Assembly: GCA_937898685.1 (NCBI GenBank)
Contig: CALEJT010000090.1
Location: 1-42,423 of the forward strand
Direction of reading: 5' to 3'
Source of the DNA: an uncultured Gammaproteobacteria bacterium
GTDB lineage: Bacteria > Pseudomonadota > Gammaproteobacteria > Pseudomonadales > Pseudohongiellaceae
Length of the DNA stretch: 42,423 bases
Shown: positions 16,320 through 24,998 of the stretch, in pieces
Position numbering within the stretch: position 1 is the stretch's first letter
How the letters are laid out: the number at the start of each line of letters is the position of its first letter
Notes under the pieces: generated by a model
Seen by the model: the letters and a program-made list of their open reading frames with translations, nothing else
Database searches by the model: none
Told to the model about the DNA's origin: nothing
Program-made: the position numbers and the translations under genes

Positions 16320-18614
16320 ATGAGCGTAGCTACCTTGGATCGTCGTGGCTTCCTGCAGCGCAGTGCGACCTTGGTGTTCGCACTCAAGACGGGCGGGCTC
16401 AGCATTCTTTCGCTCGATGCCGCACGTGCGCAGAGTCTCGCTGCAGCGCCACGTGCGATCGGCCCGGAAGAGCTCGATACCTGGATTTCGCTCGACGCCA
16501 ACGGGGCAGTCACCGCCTACTTCGGCAAGATGGACATGGGACAGGGCGTCGACACCGCCATCGCACAGGTGGTGGCGGAAGAGCTCGACGTCGATGTCGC
16601 ACGCGTGAACGTGGTGATGGGCGATACGCATCTCACTCCCAACCAAGGCGGTGCCAGTGGTTCGAGTGGTTGTCGGCAGGGCGCCATTCCACTGCGCAAT
16701 GCAGCGGCGGAAGCGCGACGCGTGCTGGTTGCTCGCGCTGCGGACCGTCTGCAGGTAAGTTCTGACGAACTCGACGTACTGGACGGAAAAGTTTTCGTGC
16801 GTGGCGCGCCGGAGCGCAGTGTCAGCTACGCCGAACTGATCGAAGACGGCTTTGCCACGCGTCTCGATTGGAACGGCACCTATGGCAACGGGCTCAACGT
16901 CAACGGTCGCGCCACACCGAAATCACCGGATCAATATCGCTTGGTTGGCACGGAAGTGCCGCGCAAGGATGTGCCGGGTAAGGTCACGGCGACGACGGAG
17001 TACTGCCATCACGTCACGCTGCCGAACATGCTGCATGCGCGTTGCATAAGACCGCCGGTGGCCAATGCGGTGCCGGTCAGTGTGGATGAAAGTTCCATCG
17101 CGCAATTCCCCGATGCGCGCGTCGTACGCAAGGATGACTTCATCGCCGTCGTTGCCGAAAGTGAATGGCATGCGATCAAGGCAGCGCGAGCCTTGAAGGT
17201 CACGTGGAGCAACACGAGCGCGCCGTTCCCGCCGGAAACACGGCTCTTCGACTATCTGCGCACTGCACCTGCGGCGAGCGACAGTTCACGTGGCGGCTTT
17301 GGTGGGCGCGCTTTCGATACGGCACCAATCCTGGCAGCGATCGAGAGTGCCGCGCGTCAGGTGGAGGCCGAGTACGAAGTGCCCTTTCAATCGCATGCGC
17401 GCATGGCGCCGTCGATCGGTGTGGCACACGTCACCAACGGCGAAGCCTTGATCTATTCCGACACACAGAAGCCGCACAACACACGCGATGGCATCGCCAA
17501 GTTTCTCGGCCTGCCGCCCGAAAAGGTGCGCGTCGTGTGGAAGCCGGGCTCAGGTTCCTATGGCCGCAGCGATGCCGATGAAGCTGCGTTCGAAGCAGCG
17601 CTTTTGTCGCAGCTGACTGGACGTCCCGTGCGCGTGCAGTGGATGCGCCACGAAGGCCATGCCTGGGATCCGAAGGCGCCGGCCTGCGTGATTCGCTGCA
17701 AGGCGGGCATCGATGCAGAGAATCGCATTCGGGGCTGGTATTTCCAGGCGCGCGGGTTTTCGGGCTGGGATGTGATGTTCAATGCTGCCGAGCCACGCGA
17801 CACCTTGGTGGGTCAGCTCACCGGTTTTCCCAAGGGAGATGCCCACAACTTCGGCGTGCCAGGCGAGTCCTATGAGTTTCCCGAGTCGGTGCAGTTCTGG
17901 GAAACGGTGGCGCCGTTCCTCGATCGTGCCTCGCCGCTGCGCTGCTCGCACATGCGCGCGCCGCAGGAACCACAGGTGCATTTCGCGCACGAGAGTTTCA
18001 TCGATGAAGTTGCTGCAATGATCGGTGCCGATCCGATTGCGCTGCGTCTGCAATACCTGCGCGATCCACGCGAGATTGCGGTGCTCGAAGCGGTGGCGAA
18101 GCTGAGCAATTGGGAAACGCGCAGTTCACCAGGTGCTGCACGGGACGGCGCTGTGTTGCGCGGCCGTGGTGTCGCCATCGCTACCTCGTTCGGTGGCTAC
18201 GTTGCCACCGTGTGTGAAGTGGAGGTGGAGCGGAGCACCGGTCGCATCTGGCCGCGGCGCTTCTTCGTGGCGCACGACTGTGGCCTCATCCTCAACCCGC
18301 GTGGTCTGCGTGGCACCATCGAAGGCAACATCGTGCAGGGCATGAGCCGCACCTTGTGTGAGGAAGTGCGCTTCGATACAGAGATGGTGCGCAGCGAGGA
18401 TTGGTTGAGCTATCCCATTCTCGACGTGAAGGATGCACCGGAAGCGATCGAAATCGTCACCATCGATCGTCCCGAAGAGCCGGCAGGTGGCGCAGGCGAA
18501 CCTTCACACGTCACCGTGCCCGCCGCGATTGCCAATGCGGTGTTCGACGCGACGGGAGTGAGGTTGCGGCGTTTGCCGTTGACGGCAGAGCGGATGAAGG
18601 CGGCGCTGGGGTGA
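16320..18614 (+). CDS. Molybdopterin subunit of a periplasmic aldehyde/N-heterocycle oxidoreductase
   Basis: Large subunit of 764 residues, of the isoquinoline 1-oxidoreductase beta-subunit type. The start at 16320 follows AGGAGG inside the end of the previous gene. The N-terminus has the Tat motif RRGFLQ (residues 8-13), so the folded, cofactor-loaded enzyme should act in the periplasm. GKMDMGQGVDTAIAQVVAEE and GGASGSSGCRQG are molybdopterin-cytosine-dinucleotide binding regions, and the catalytic Glu is E727 in GGAGEPSH. Family members hydroxylate N-heterocycles or oxidise aldehydes, and typically pass electrons to a c-type cytochrome. No cytochrome follows directly, but two lie in the operon 3 kb upstream. 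The substrate is not known. Confidence 0.9.
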   Translation: MSVATLDRRGFLQRSATLVFALKTGGLSILSLDAARAQSLAAAPRAIGPEELDTWISLDANGAVTAYFGKMDMGQGVDTAIAQVVAEELDVDVARVNVVMGDTHLTPNQGGASGSSGCRQGAIPLRNAAAEARRVLVARAADRLQVSSDELDVLDGKVFVRGAPERSVSYAELIEDGFATRLDWNGTYGNGLNVNGRATPKSPDQYRLVGTEVPRKDVPGKVTATTEYCHHVTLPNMLHARCIRPPVANAVPVSVDESSIAQFPDARVVRKDDFIAVVAESEWHAIKAARALKVTWSNTSAPFPPETRLFDYLRTAPAASDSSRGGFGGRAFDTAPILAAIESAARQVEAEYEVPFQSHARMAPSIGVAHVTNGEALIYSDTQKPHNTRDGIAKFLGLPPEKVRVVWKPGSGSYGRSDADEAAFEAALLSQLTGRPVRVQWMRHEGHAWDPKAPACVIRCKAGIDAENRIRGWYFQARGFSGWDVMFNAAEPRDTLVGQLTGFPKGDAHNFGVPGESYEFPESVQFWETVAPFLDRASPLRCSHMRAPQEPQVHFAHESFIDEVAAMIGADPIALRLQYLRDPREIAVLEAVAKLSNWETRSSPGAARDGAVLRGRGVAIATSFGGYVATVCEVEVERSTGRIWPRRFFVAHDCGLILNPRGLRGTIEGNIVQGMSRTLCEEVRFDTEMVRSEDWLSYPILDVKDAPEAIEIVTIDRPEEPAGGAGEPSHVTVPAAIANAVFDATGVRLRRLPLTAERMKAALG

Positions 18615-18625
18615 GGGCTCGCGTT

Positions 18626-18644
18626 CATGGCGCATCGCGCCATG
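18626..18644. terminator. Hairpin between convergent genes
   Basis: CATGGCGC and GCGCCATG with a 3-nt loop form an 8-bp stem 11 bp after the large-subunit stop and before the convergent WEGD gene. No T-run follows on either strand, so termination is uncertain. Confidence 0.4.
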
Positions 18645-18686
18645 CGTAGGCCGAACCTCACCCAATCCACGAAAGCGTTAGCGCAA

Positions 18687-19661
18687 TTACTGCTGCTGTT
18701 GCTGCGCGCGTTCGAAGCGCGAGGTTTCGATGTAGTTGCGCACTGCCGTGTTGCCTTCGTGGCAGGCGTATTCGTAGATCTCGTAGTCGTTGTCGAGGAA
18801 CATCGGGTAGGCCACTTTGTAGGAACCCGTGGCCAAGACCTCCGGATCTTCCACCACCATCTCGAATTCCATCGTATCTGGGCCGATGCGGGTGAAACGC
18901 TCGACGATGCGCATGTTCGGCGTCGAAGGCTGCAGTTCACGCGGCGAACCCGGTACGCCGCTGCTGGTTTTCCCTACCAGACCATTGAAGTTGGTGGTTT
19001 CCACCACCAGCGTATTGCCTTCCCAACGACCACGCGATTCGCCCAGCCACTGCTTGATGGCCGGGTCGAGCTTGGGCATGTCGGTGGTGGGGATGATGCG
19101 GGTCTCGTGCGCCATTTCCAGAATGATCATCACATATCCTGGCGCCTGCATGATGCGGATGCCGTTGTTGTAGTTGCGCGGCAGCATCGACACCGGCAGA
19201 CCACGCGTGATGCAGCGATCCCAGGCACTGAAATCGTCGACCGAGTCGAACACGGTCTGATCCGGGCGATAGGAGTCGCGCATGTTGGCCTGCAATTCCT
19301 TGCCATAGGGCGTCAGCGGCGGGAAGCGACCATCGGGAGGATCGACGATCAGTGACGTTTGACGCATCGCCGTTCCGGCGGCGTCGGCAACGGGAATGGG
19401 GCCGCTCTGGAAACGCTCGTCACGTGCGGCGACCGCAGCCTGCGCCTCTTCGAATTCCTCGTCGGTCATGTAGAGACGATCACCATACTTGGGATTGCGT
19501 TCGAGCGGCACGCCGATGAGATGGTTGATGGGCCAGATGCCGGAGATGTCCGGTTCACCCCAGGAGGTCTTCGGATGTTCCCACTCCGCAGCGAAGGCGG
19601 CGCCGTGGGCGAGGAAGAGGGCGATGCCAAGGCTCGAGAGAGTAGGTTTGAATCCGGTCAT
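18687..19661 (-). CDS. Secreted WEGD-family protein, paralogue 1
   Basis: Exported protein of 324 residues of unknown function. The start at 19661 is set by GAGGTGG 7 nt upstream and a signal peptide ending AAFAAEW; a longer frame begins at 19766. Near the middle is GLPVSMLPRNYNNG and APGYVMIILEMAHETRI, then RGRWEGNTLVVETTNFNG (W213), ERFTRIGPDTMEFEM, a V.DP motif and a late cysteine (YACHEG). The last block is shared with three other proteins in this window, at 19876, 27773 and 28927. I know of no biochemical function for this group. It is transcribed away from the next WEGD gene. Confidence 0.75.
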   Translation of the reverse strand: MTGFKPTLSSLGIALFLAHGAAFAAEWEHPKTSWGEPDISGIWPINHLIGVPLERNPKYGDRLYMTDEEFEEAQAAVAARDERFQSGPIPVADAAGTAMRQTSLIVDPPDGRFPPLTPYGKELQANMRDSYRPDQTVFDSVDDFSAWDRCITRGLPVSMLPRNYNNGIRIMQAPGYVMIILEMAHETRIIPTTDMPKLDPAIKQWLGESRGRWEGNTLVVETTNFNGLVGKTSSGVPGSPRELQPSTPNMRIVERFTRIGPDTMEFEMVVEDPEVLATGSYKVAYPMFLDNDYEIYEYACHEGNTAVRNYIETSRFERAQQQQQ

Positions 19662-19761
19662 ACAAGCCACCTCGTTGTTCGACTCTTTTGTTATCGGTGT
19701 CTGGACGTAGGCCCAGTCGCGGCCGTCGAGTGCGCAATAGTAGCCCCGTCGCTTTCGCGCA

Positions 19762-19787
19762 GGCAAACGTCGCCGGGCACGTTTGCC
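19762..19787. promoter_or_regulatory. Palindromic operator candidate
   Basis: Perfect 9-bp arms GGCAAACGT (19762-19770) and ACGTTTGCC (19779-19787) with an 8-nt spacer. The right arm covers the -35 of the promoter below. It lies in the divergent gap between two WEGD genes, so one regulator could control both. Confidence 0.6.
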
Positions 19788-19810
19788 ACCGTCCTACGCC
19801 GTGCTAAGCT
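19783..19810 (+). promoter_or_regulatory. Sigma-70-like promoter of the WEGD-DUF6152-MBL operon
   Basis: TTGCCA (19783-19788), a 16-bp spacer and TAAGCT (19805-19810) are good consensus-like elements. The leader would be about 60 nt. The palindrome at 19762-19787 overlaps the -35. Confidence 0.5.
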
Positions 19811-19875
19811 CGGCCCATCCATCCCGCCGCCGCGCGGCATCAGAACAAGAACGACAAGAACAGAAGGAGTGGATG

Positions 19876-20670
19876 ATGTCGATTCGCTATATCGGCGCAC
19901 TGACCCTGACACTGTTGTGCTCCAGCCAAGTACTCCACGCCCAGGACGAACGTCCCGCCACCATCAATGGTCGCCCCAATTTCAATGGCATCTGGCAAGC
20001 GATCAACACCGCCAACTGGAACCTCGAGGCGCACTCCGCGGAAGCCATCGACAAGGCTTGGCACTTCGGTGCCATCGCCGCGATTCCCGCCGGCAAAAGT
20101 GTGATCAAGGAAGGCACGATTCCCTATCTGCCCGAGGCGCTCGCCAAGCGTGATGAGAACCGTGCCAATTGGCCCGCCGCCGATCCGGAAGCCAAGTGCT
20201 ACATGCTGGGCATTCCGCGTTACACCTATCACGGCATGCCCTTTCAGATTGCACAGGGTGATGGTGACATCCTGATGGTCTATCCCTTTGCGGCAGGTCA
20301 TCGCGTGATCTTCATGAACGACGACAGTGAACCGCCGCTCGAATCCTGGATGGGTAAGTCCAGCGGTCGCTGGGAAGGCGACACCCTGGTCGTCACGACC
20401 ACGGGACAGAACGATCAGACCTGGCTGGATCGTGCCGGCAACTTCCACAGTGCCGCGTTGAAGGTCACCGAACGCTTTCAATTACGTGGTCCCGACCATA
20501 TCTGGTATGAAGCGACGCTCGAAGATCCCGAGACCTATTCCAGTCCCTGGACCATCCAGATGCCGCTGTACCGGTTGATCGACGAGGATGCGCAGTTGCT
20601 CGAACACAAGTGCGTACCCTTTGCGGACAAGTTGCTCTACAGCGATCTGATGGGGCTCGAAGCGCCTTAA
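19876..20670 (+). CDS. Secreted WEGD-family protein, paralogue 2
   Basis: Exported protein of 264 residues. The second of two adjacent ATGs (19873, 19876) is best spaced from AAGGAG; both give the signal peptide ending VLHAQD. After RPNFNGIWQAINTANWNLE comes LGIPRYTYHGMPFQIAQGDG, then the shared block SGRWEGDTLVVTTTGQND (W166), VTERFQLRGPDHIWYEA, LEDPETYSSPW and a late cysteine (EHKCVPF). Function unknown. It heads a three-gene unit with the DUF6152 protein 42 bp downstream and the metallo-hydrolase 15 bp after that. Confidence 0.78.
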   Translation: MSIRYIGALTLTLLCSSQVLHAQDERPATINGRPNFNGIWQAINTANWNLEAHSAEAIDKAWHFGAIAAIPAGKSVIKEGTIPYLPEALAKRDENRANWPAADPEAKCYMLGIPRYTYHGMPFQIAQGDGDILMVYPFAAGHRVIFMNDDSEPPLESWMGKSSGRWEGDTLVVTTTGQNDQTWLDRAGNFHSAALKVTERFQLRGPDHIWYEATLEDPETYSSPWTIQMPLYRLIDEDAQLLEHKCVPFADKLLYSDLMGLEAP

Positions 20671-20712
20671 CAGTCGACTCGCCAGAGTCGTCACCCGAGG
20701 AGGATTGAGACG

Positions 20713-21111
20713 ATGAAACATTCACTGATCGGTTCCGTGGCTGCGCTGCTGCTCGCCGGCGCCGTTCCGGCCCTGGCCCATCATTCCTTTTCCGCCGAGT
20801 TCGACGCCAACAAGGAAGTGCGCCTCGAGGGCACGGTGATCAAGATGGAATGGGTCAACCCGCATTCCTGGCTGCACATCGCCGTGGAAAACGAAAAGGG
20901 TGAGGTCGAGGAGTGGGCAGTCGAAGGGGGGTCGCCCGGTGTACTGCTGCGCTTGGGTTGGACCAAGGAATCGCTGATGCCCGGCACGAAGATCATCGTG
21001 AACGGCTATGCCGCCAAAGACGGTTCGTTGCGCGCCAACTCGCGCAACATCGAGTTCCCGGACGGCCGTGTGCTCGATGCCGCCAGCAGCAACCGCCGCG
21101 AATCGCGTTGA
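20713..21111 (+). CDS. Small exported DUF6152 protein
   Basis: Protein of 132 residues with a strong GAGGAGGA ribosome site. A signal peptide is followed at once by the DUF6152 hallmark HHSFSAEFD, then EGTVIKMEWVNPHSWLHI, EEWAVEGGSP, GWTKESLMPGTKI and a G.A..GS.RA.... pattern. The early paired His and the NPH motif could bind a metal, but this is not shown. Family function is unknown as far as I know. The same domain is fused to a WEGD domain in the gene at 27773, which supports joint action with the upstream gene. Confidence 0.85.
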   Translation: MKHSLIGSVAALLLAGAVPALAHHSFSAEFDANKEVRLEGTVIKMEWVNPHSWLHIAVENEKGEVEEWAVEGGSPGVLLRLGWTKESLMPGTKIIVNGYAAKDGSLRANSRNIEFPDGRVLDAASSNRRESR

Positions 21112-21126
21112 TCGGAAGCCACGCCC

Positions 21127-21975
21127 ATGCGCCATGCTCGCTTCGTTCTCGCCGCCCTGGCCCTCGTGCCCTGCCTGACATTGGCACAGCCGCCAGGGTG
21201 GAACGATCCCTTTCCGCCGCACAAGGTGATGGACAACCTCTATTACGTCGGCACTGCGCAGTTGTCGTCGTTCCTGCTGACGACGGACGAAGGCCACATC
21301 CTGATCAGCAGCAACTATGAAAGCTCGGTGCCGGTGATCCAGGCCGCGGTGGAAGAACTCGGCTTCGACTTCAGCGACATCAAGATCCTGATCAGTGGTC
21401 ACGGCCATCCCGATCACGTCGAAGGCGATGCCTTGGTGAAGGAGCTGACTGGCGCAGAGGTAGTGGTGGGGCGTCTCGATGCTCCTTACAACGAGTCGGT
21501 AACGACTCCCTCCGGGCGCAAGTTGCCGATCGATCGCCTGGTGGACGAGGGTGACACCGTGACGCTGGGTGACACCACGCTGACCGCGCATCTTTTGCCC
21601 GGACACACCAAGGGTTGTCTCGCGTGGAGTCTGCCGCTGGAAGAAGATGGCAAAACCTATTACGGCTTCATCGAGTGCAGCCTCAACGGACAGTTCCTGC
21701 AATACGTTGGCAACGAGGACTACCCAAATATTGTGGAAGATATGCGCGCTACCTATCGCAAAGCGCGTGAATTTCCGGTAGAAGTATTCGTCAGTTCGCA
21801 CGGCGTCTTTTACGGCTTGGAAGAAAAATACGCCAAGCTTCAGGCGCGTAAACCGGGAGACCCGAACCCCTTCGTGGATCCCGCTGGGTATCAGGCCCAT
21901 GTCGCCGAGTTCGAACGAGTCTTCGAAGAAGCATTGGCCCGCCAACTGGCGGAAGCTTCGAACGGAGCACAATGA
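21127..21975 (+). CDS. Exported B3-type MBL-fold metallo-hydrolase
   Basis: Protein of 282 residues with a signal peptide ending LTLAQPP. The zinc motif is GHGHPDH (H92, H94, D96, H97), followed by H160 (LPGHTKG) and H225 (SSHGVFYG). This is the full ligand set of the subclass B3 beta-lactamase-like group, with two zinc sites expected. B3-like proteins include true beta-lactamases and many enzymes with other substrates; resistance cannot be claimed from sequence. Its place behind a WEGD and a DUF6152 gene, 15 bp after the latter, suggests hydrolysis of a small molecule handled by those proteins. A strong terminator follows. Confidence 0.87.
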   Translation: MRHARFVLAALALVPCLTLAQPPGWNDPFPPHKVMDNLYYVGTAQLSSFLLTTDEGHILISSNYESSVPVIQAAVEELGFDFSDIKILISGHGHPDHVEGDALVKELTGAEVVVGRLDAPYNESVTTPSGRKLPIDRLVDEGDTVTLGDTTLTAHLLPGHTKGCLAWSLPLEEDGKTYYGFIECSLNGQFLQYVGNEDYPNIVEDMRATYRKAREFPVEVFVSSHGVFYGLEEKYAKLQARKPGDPNPFVDPAGYQAHVAEFERVFEEALARQLAEASNGAQ

Positions 21976-22072
21976 ACTTTACGAGCAAGTCGTTGAGAGA
22001 GAGGAAACGGTGCAGCGGTTGGGATGACCGTGAATCCGTTGCAGTACTGTAAGGACGCACGTGCAGTACGGG

Positions 22073-22102
22073 AAAGCCCGCCATTCGGCGGGCTTTCTTT
22101 TT
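22073..22102 (+). terminator. Intrinsic terminator of the WEGD-DUF6152-MBL operon
   Basis: AAAGCCCGCC (22073-22082) and GGCGGGCTTT (22087-22096) form a perfect 10-bp stem with loop ATTC, followed by CTTTTT on the plus strand. The stem starts about 100 bp after the metallo-hydrolase stop. Confidence 0.88.
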
Positions 22103-22113
22103 GGGTGTTGACC

Positions 22114-22719
22114 TCAGCGCCGTTCGAAGGCCTGCCACTCTTCGATCTTGATGCGACCTTTCAGCACCGGTTCTTCGCCGCCATCGGGCGCGAAGATCAA
22201 TGCCTCACCATCTTCCACGTCGTCGAGTCCTTCGAGGTCCGCAAAGGCGGCACGTATGTTGGGCTGGTGTGTGATGAGCAGATGATTGCCGCCATCCGGT
22301 ACTCGCACGACTTCGGCGCGCAACCATGCGGCTCTTTCCGCCGTGGCATCGCGCATTCCTTCGTTGCTCAGTTCTTCCGTGACCCGTAGGTCGCTCATTC
22401 CCAAAAGTCTTGCGGTTTCCTGTGCACGATAGGTGGGACTCACGAGCACTTCACTGAAAGCGATTTCCAATCGCCGCAAGGCTTCACCCATTGCGCTCGC
22501 GGTTTCACGGCCGCGTGCATCGAGTTGGCGTTCGCCGTCGACGTTGTCACTGCGCCGCTGCGCTGCGTCCGGTGGCTGGTTCGGTGAACTGGCATGACGC
22601 ATCACGACCACCTGGCCTCCTTCTTGCAGCGCTTCGATCAGTGCAGCACTGCCTTGTGCCTGCAAGATGCCGGGCAGGCACCAGAGCAGGAACGATAAAT
22701 GAACGATCGGTCTTTGCAT
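22114..22719 (-). CDS. Exported histidine phosphatase family protein
   Basis: Protein of 201 residues with an N-terminal signal peptide (FLLWCLPGILQAQG). The catalytic RHG-type motif reads VVVMRHASSP, with the phosphorylated His following Arg. Later motifs are VSPTYRAQETARLL (second active-site Arg) and LITHQPNIRAAF (second His). This is the short, periplasmic SixA/Ais-like branch of the family. The substrate is unknown, probably a phosphorylated small molecule or a lipid A or sugar phosphate. It converges on the metallo-hydrolase gene and is divergent from the SulP gene. Confidence 0.87.
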   Translation of the reverse strand: MQRPIVHLSFLLWCLPGILQAQGSAALIEALQEGGQVVVMRHASSPNQPPDAAQRRSDNVDGERQLDARGRETASAMGEALRRLEIAFSEVLVSPTYRAQETARLLGMSDLRVTEELSNEGMRDATAERAAWLRAEVVRVPDGGNHLLITHQPNIRAAFADLEGLDDVEDGEALIFAPDGGEEPVLKGRIKIEEWQAFERR

Positions 22720-22931
22720 GAGCTTGAGCCTCCCGTCGCGGTGTTGGGGACGAATCTTGGCAGGCTTTCGCCTGATTGGAAACGAAGGGACTAGTGAATG
22801 CTTTTAACTATCACGCCAAAAATTTTTCGTGGATTTTCCTTGTTTGTTGTATCGTCGGGCACCGTCACGTCAGCGTCATAAACGGCGCCGACACCTTCCT
22901 GCATTGGCTGTAGATACGAAGAGGGATTCCC

Positions 22932-24515
22932 ATGCCATTGTTCAAGACGTTTCGTGAGGACTTGTCCGCAAGTCTTGTCGTCTTCCTCGTAGCCCTGCCG
23001 CTGTGTCTGGGCATCGCCCTGGCCAGCGGCGCTCCCCTCATGTCGGGTTTGATCGCCGGCATCGTTGGCGGTGTCGTAGCAGGTGCAGTCAGCGGCTCCG
23101 CCCTGGGTGTGTCGGGTCCCGCGGCCGGTCTTACGGTCATCGTGCTCAGCGCCATCGAGCAGTTGACCTTCCCCGGCTTTCTCACCGCAGTGGTATTGGC
23201 CGGTGTGATCCAGATCCTGTTGGGCTTCGCACGCGCCGGTAACCTCGGCAACTTTTTCCCCTCATCGGTGATCAAGGGCATGCTCACCGGCATCGGCATC
23301 ATCATCATCCTCAAGCAGTTGCCTCATGCCGTTGGCTTCGATGCCGACTTCGAAGGTGATGAAGCGTTCGTGCAGCCCGATGGCAGCAATACGCTTTCAG
23401 CGTTGGGACAAATGCTTGGTTCCGTACAGCCCGTAGCCATCTTCATCTCGCTCGTGTCCCTGGTGATCCTCGTGATGTGGGACAAGGCGCTCGCCCCGCG
23501 CGCCAAATTCTTCCGCCTGTTCCCCGGCGCTCTCGCTGCCGTGATCTTCGGTGTGGTGGCGCACCTGATCGTGGTGTCGGTTGCACCGCAGTTCATCCTG
23601 AGCCCCGAAGCACTGGTGAACGTGCCGGTGACGGACAACCCGGCCGAACTCTTCGCCATTCTCGACAGCCCGAACTGGGGCGTGCTGTTCAATCAGGATG
23701 TGCTGTTCACTGCCGTGGTGATCGCAGTGGTCGCAAGCCTGGAAACGCTGCTGTCGGTGGAGGCCATCGACAAACTGGATCCGCAGCGTCGCAAGACGCC
23801 TGCCAACCGCGAGCTCTTCGCACAGGGCACGGCCAACATCACGAGTGGTCTGCTCGGTGGTCTGCCGGTGACGCAGGTGATCGTACGCAGTTCGGCCAAC
23901 GTGCAGTCCGGTGCACAGAGCAAACTCTCCGCGATCCTGCACGGCATCCTGCTGTTGGTACTGGTACTGGCGATTCCTGGTTGGTTGAACCTGATTCCGC
24001 TGTCGGTACTCGCCGCCGTACTGATCCTCACCGGGTTCAAACTGGCGAAGCCGGCTTTGTTCATGGACATGTATCGTCGTGGTCCTGAACAGTTCATTCC
24101 CTTCGTTGCAACGATTGCCGGTGTGGTGTTCACCGATCTCCTCATCGGTATCGGCATCGGCATGACCATCGCCGTACTCACGCTGCTCTATCGCAACTAT
24201 CGCAACTCGCACATGGTGCACCTCGAGCGTGAGGACGCGGACAGCAAGGTCATTCGTCTGAGCCTGTGCGAGGAAGTGAGCTTCCTCAACAAGAACGCCA
24301 TCGTGAACGCACTGGCTTCGATTCCCGACAACTCCACTGTGACGCTCGACGCCAGCCGTTGTTACGTGATCGACAACGACGTGGCGGAGACGCTGCGCGA
24401 GTTCCTCAACGAAGCGCACTACCGGCGCATCAAGGTGCAGGTGCTCTGTTCGGAGTCGCCCCTGGTGAAACCGCGGCTCGATACTTCACAGGTATTTGCG
24501 GCAAGCTCGCACTGA
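22932..24515 (+). CDS. SulP family inorganic anion transporter
   Basis: Inner-membrane protein of 527 residues with 10 or more hydrophobic segments. The N-terminus FREDLSASLVVFLVALPLCL and SGSALGVSGPAAGLTVIV are characteristic of SulP carriers that move sulfate, bicarbonate or similar anions. After the last segment (near residue 410) comes a C-terminal STAS-like region (EVSFLNKNAIVNAL, VTLDASRCYVIDNDV). Close relatives are often next to, or fused with, a carbonic anhydrase; none is seen here. The upstream 210 bp includes an AT-rich stretch (22795-22855) where the promoter probably lies. A shared terminator follows. Confidence 0.9.
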   Translation: MPLFKTFREDLSASLVVFLVALPLCLGIALASGAPLMSGLIAGIVGGVVAGAVSGSALGVSGPAAGLTVIVLSAIEQLTFPGFLTAVVLAGVIQILLGFARAGNLGNFFPSSVIKGMLTGIGIIIILKQLPHAVGFDADFEGDEAFVQPDGSNTLSALGQMLGSVQPVAIFISLVSLVILVMWDKALAPRAKFFRLFPGALAAVIFGVVAHLIVVSVAPQFILSPEALVNVPVTDNPAELFAILDSPNWGVLFNQDVLFTAVVIAVVASLETLLSVEAIDKLDPQRRKTPANRELFAQGTANITSGLLGGLPVTQVIVRSSANVQSGAQSKLSAILHGILLLVLVLAIPGWLNLIPLSVLAAVLILTGFKLAKPALFMDMYRRGPEQFIPFVATIAGVVFTDLLIGIGIGMTIAVLTLLYRNYRNSHMVHLEREDADSKVIRLSLCEEVSFLNKNAIVNALASIPDNSTVTLDASRCYVIDNDVAETLREFLNEAHYRRIKVQVLCSESPLVKPRLDTSQVFAASSH

Positions 24516-24528
24516 GGAAAGACGCAAG

Positions 24529-24556
24529 AAAAAGCCCAGCAATGCTGGGCTTTTTT
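24529..24556. terminator. Bidirectional intrinsic terminator
   Basis: AAAAAGCCCAGC (24529-24540) and GCTGGGCTTTTT (24544-24555) pair perfectly around AAT. There are T-runs after the stem on both strands, so it can end both the SulP gene (plus) and the cytochrome gene (minus). Confidence 0.92.
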
Positions 24557-24576
24557 GTGTCCGTACGCCGTGAAAC

Positions 24577-24987
24577 TCAGTCGTTGCGATAGGGCTGTTC
24601 CGCAATTTCGAGTATCTGTCGGAAGGTCTCGACGCCGCCCGTCTCCGGCAGGTTCGGCGGCATCGAGCGGATGTAGGCGTAGAGATCGCGCACCTGCTCA
24701 TCGCTCAGACTGTTGGCGGGATAGTTGGGCATGTCCGTGACGGGTAGGAGCGGCGCAACATCGGCACGCCCGCGTAAGAAGGCTCTGAATACTTCCTCGT
24801 TCACCAGGATCGCGCTGCCTGTGTCGTTGAGATCCTTGCGTCCGTAGCCGCCATAGCCATGGCAACCATAGCAGCCGTAGTCGTAGTAAACCTGCGCGCC
24901 GGCCTTGGCATCACCGTTTTGAGCGTAGAGCGTGGGAGCAAGACTCATCGCAAGCAGCGCACCAATCGGATACGTGATGTGTTTCAT
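24577..24987 (-). CDS. Single-heme c-type cytochrome
   Basis: Exported cytochrome of 136 residues; signal peptide ends LYAQN. The heme site is CYGCH (C39-H43), set in a Tyr/Gly-rich stretch (YDYG...GYGGYGR), with DMPNY as probable axial Met region. It is class I in type. A good ribosome site (GAGGAGAAG) lies 11 bp after the stop of the ThDP enzyme, so both are one operon. This arrangement suggests that the cytochrome accepts electrons from the exported ThDP enzyme. Confidence 0.9.
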   Translation of the reverse strand: MKHITYPIGALLAMSLAPTLYAQNGDAKAGAQVYYDYGCYGCHGYGGYGRKDLNDTGSAILVNEEVFRAFLRGRADVAPLLPVTDMPNYPANSLSDEQVRDLYAYIRSMPPNLPETGGVETFRQILEIAEQPYRND

Positions 24988-24998
24988 CGTTCTTCTCC

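Noticed and set aside
21127..21975. Call of an antibiotic-resistance beta-lactamase
   Set aside because: The fold and ligands fit subclass B3, but many family members have other substrates and the operon context suggests another role.
22041..22070. Repeated GCAGTAC near the terminator at 22073
   Set aside because: Only 7 bp repeated twice; no promoter or site model fits, so it is probably chance.
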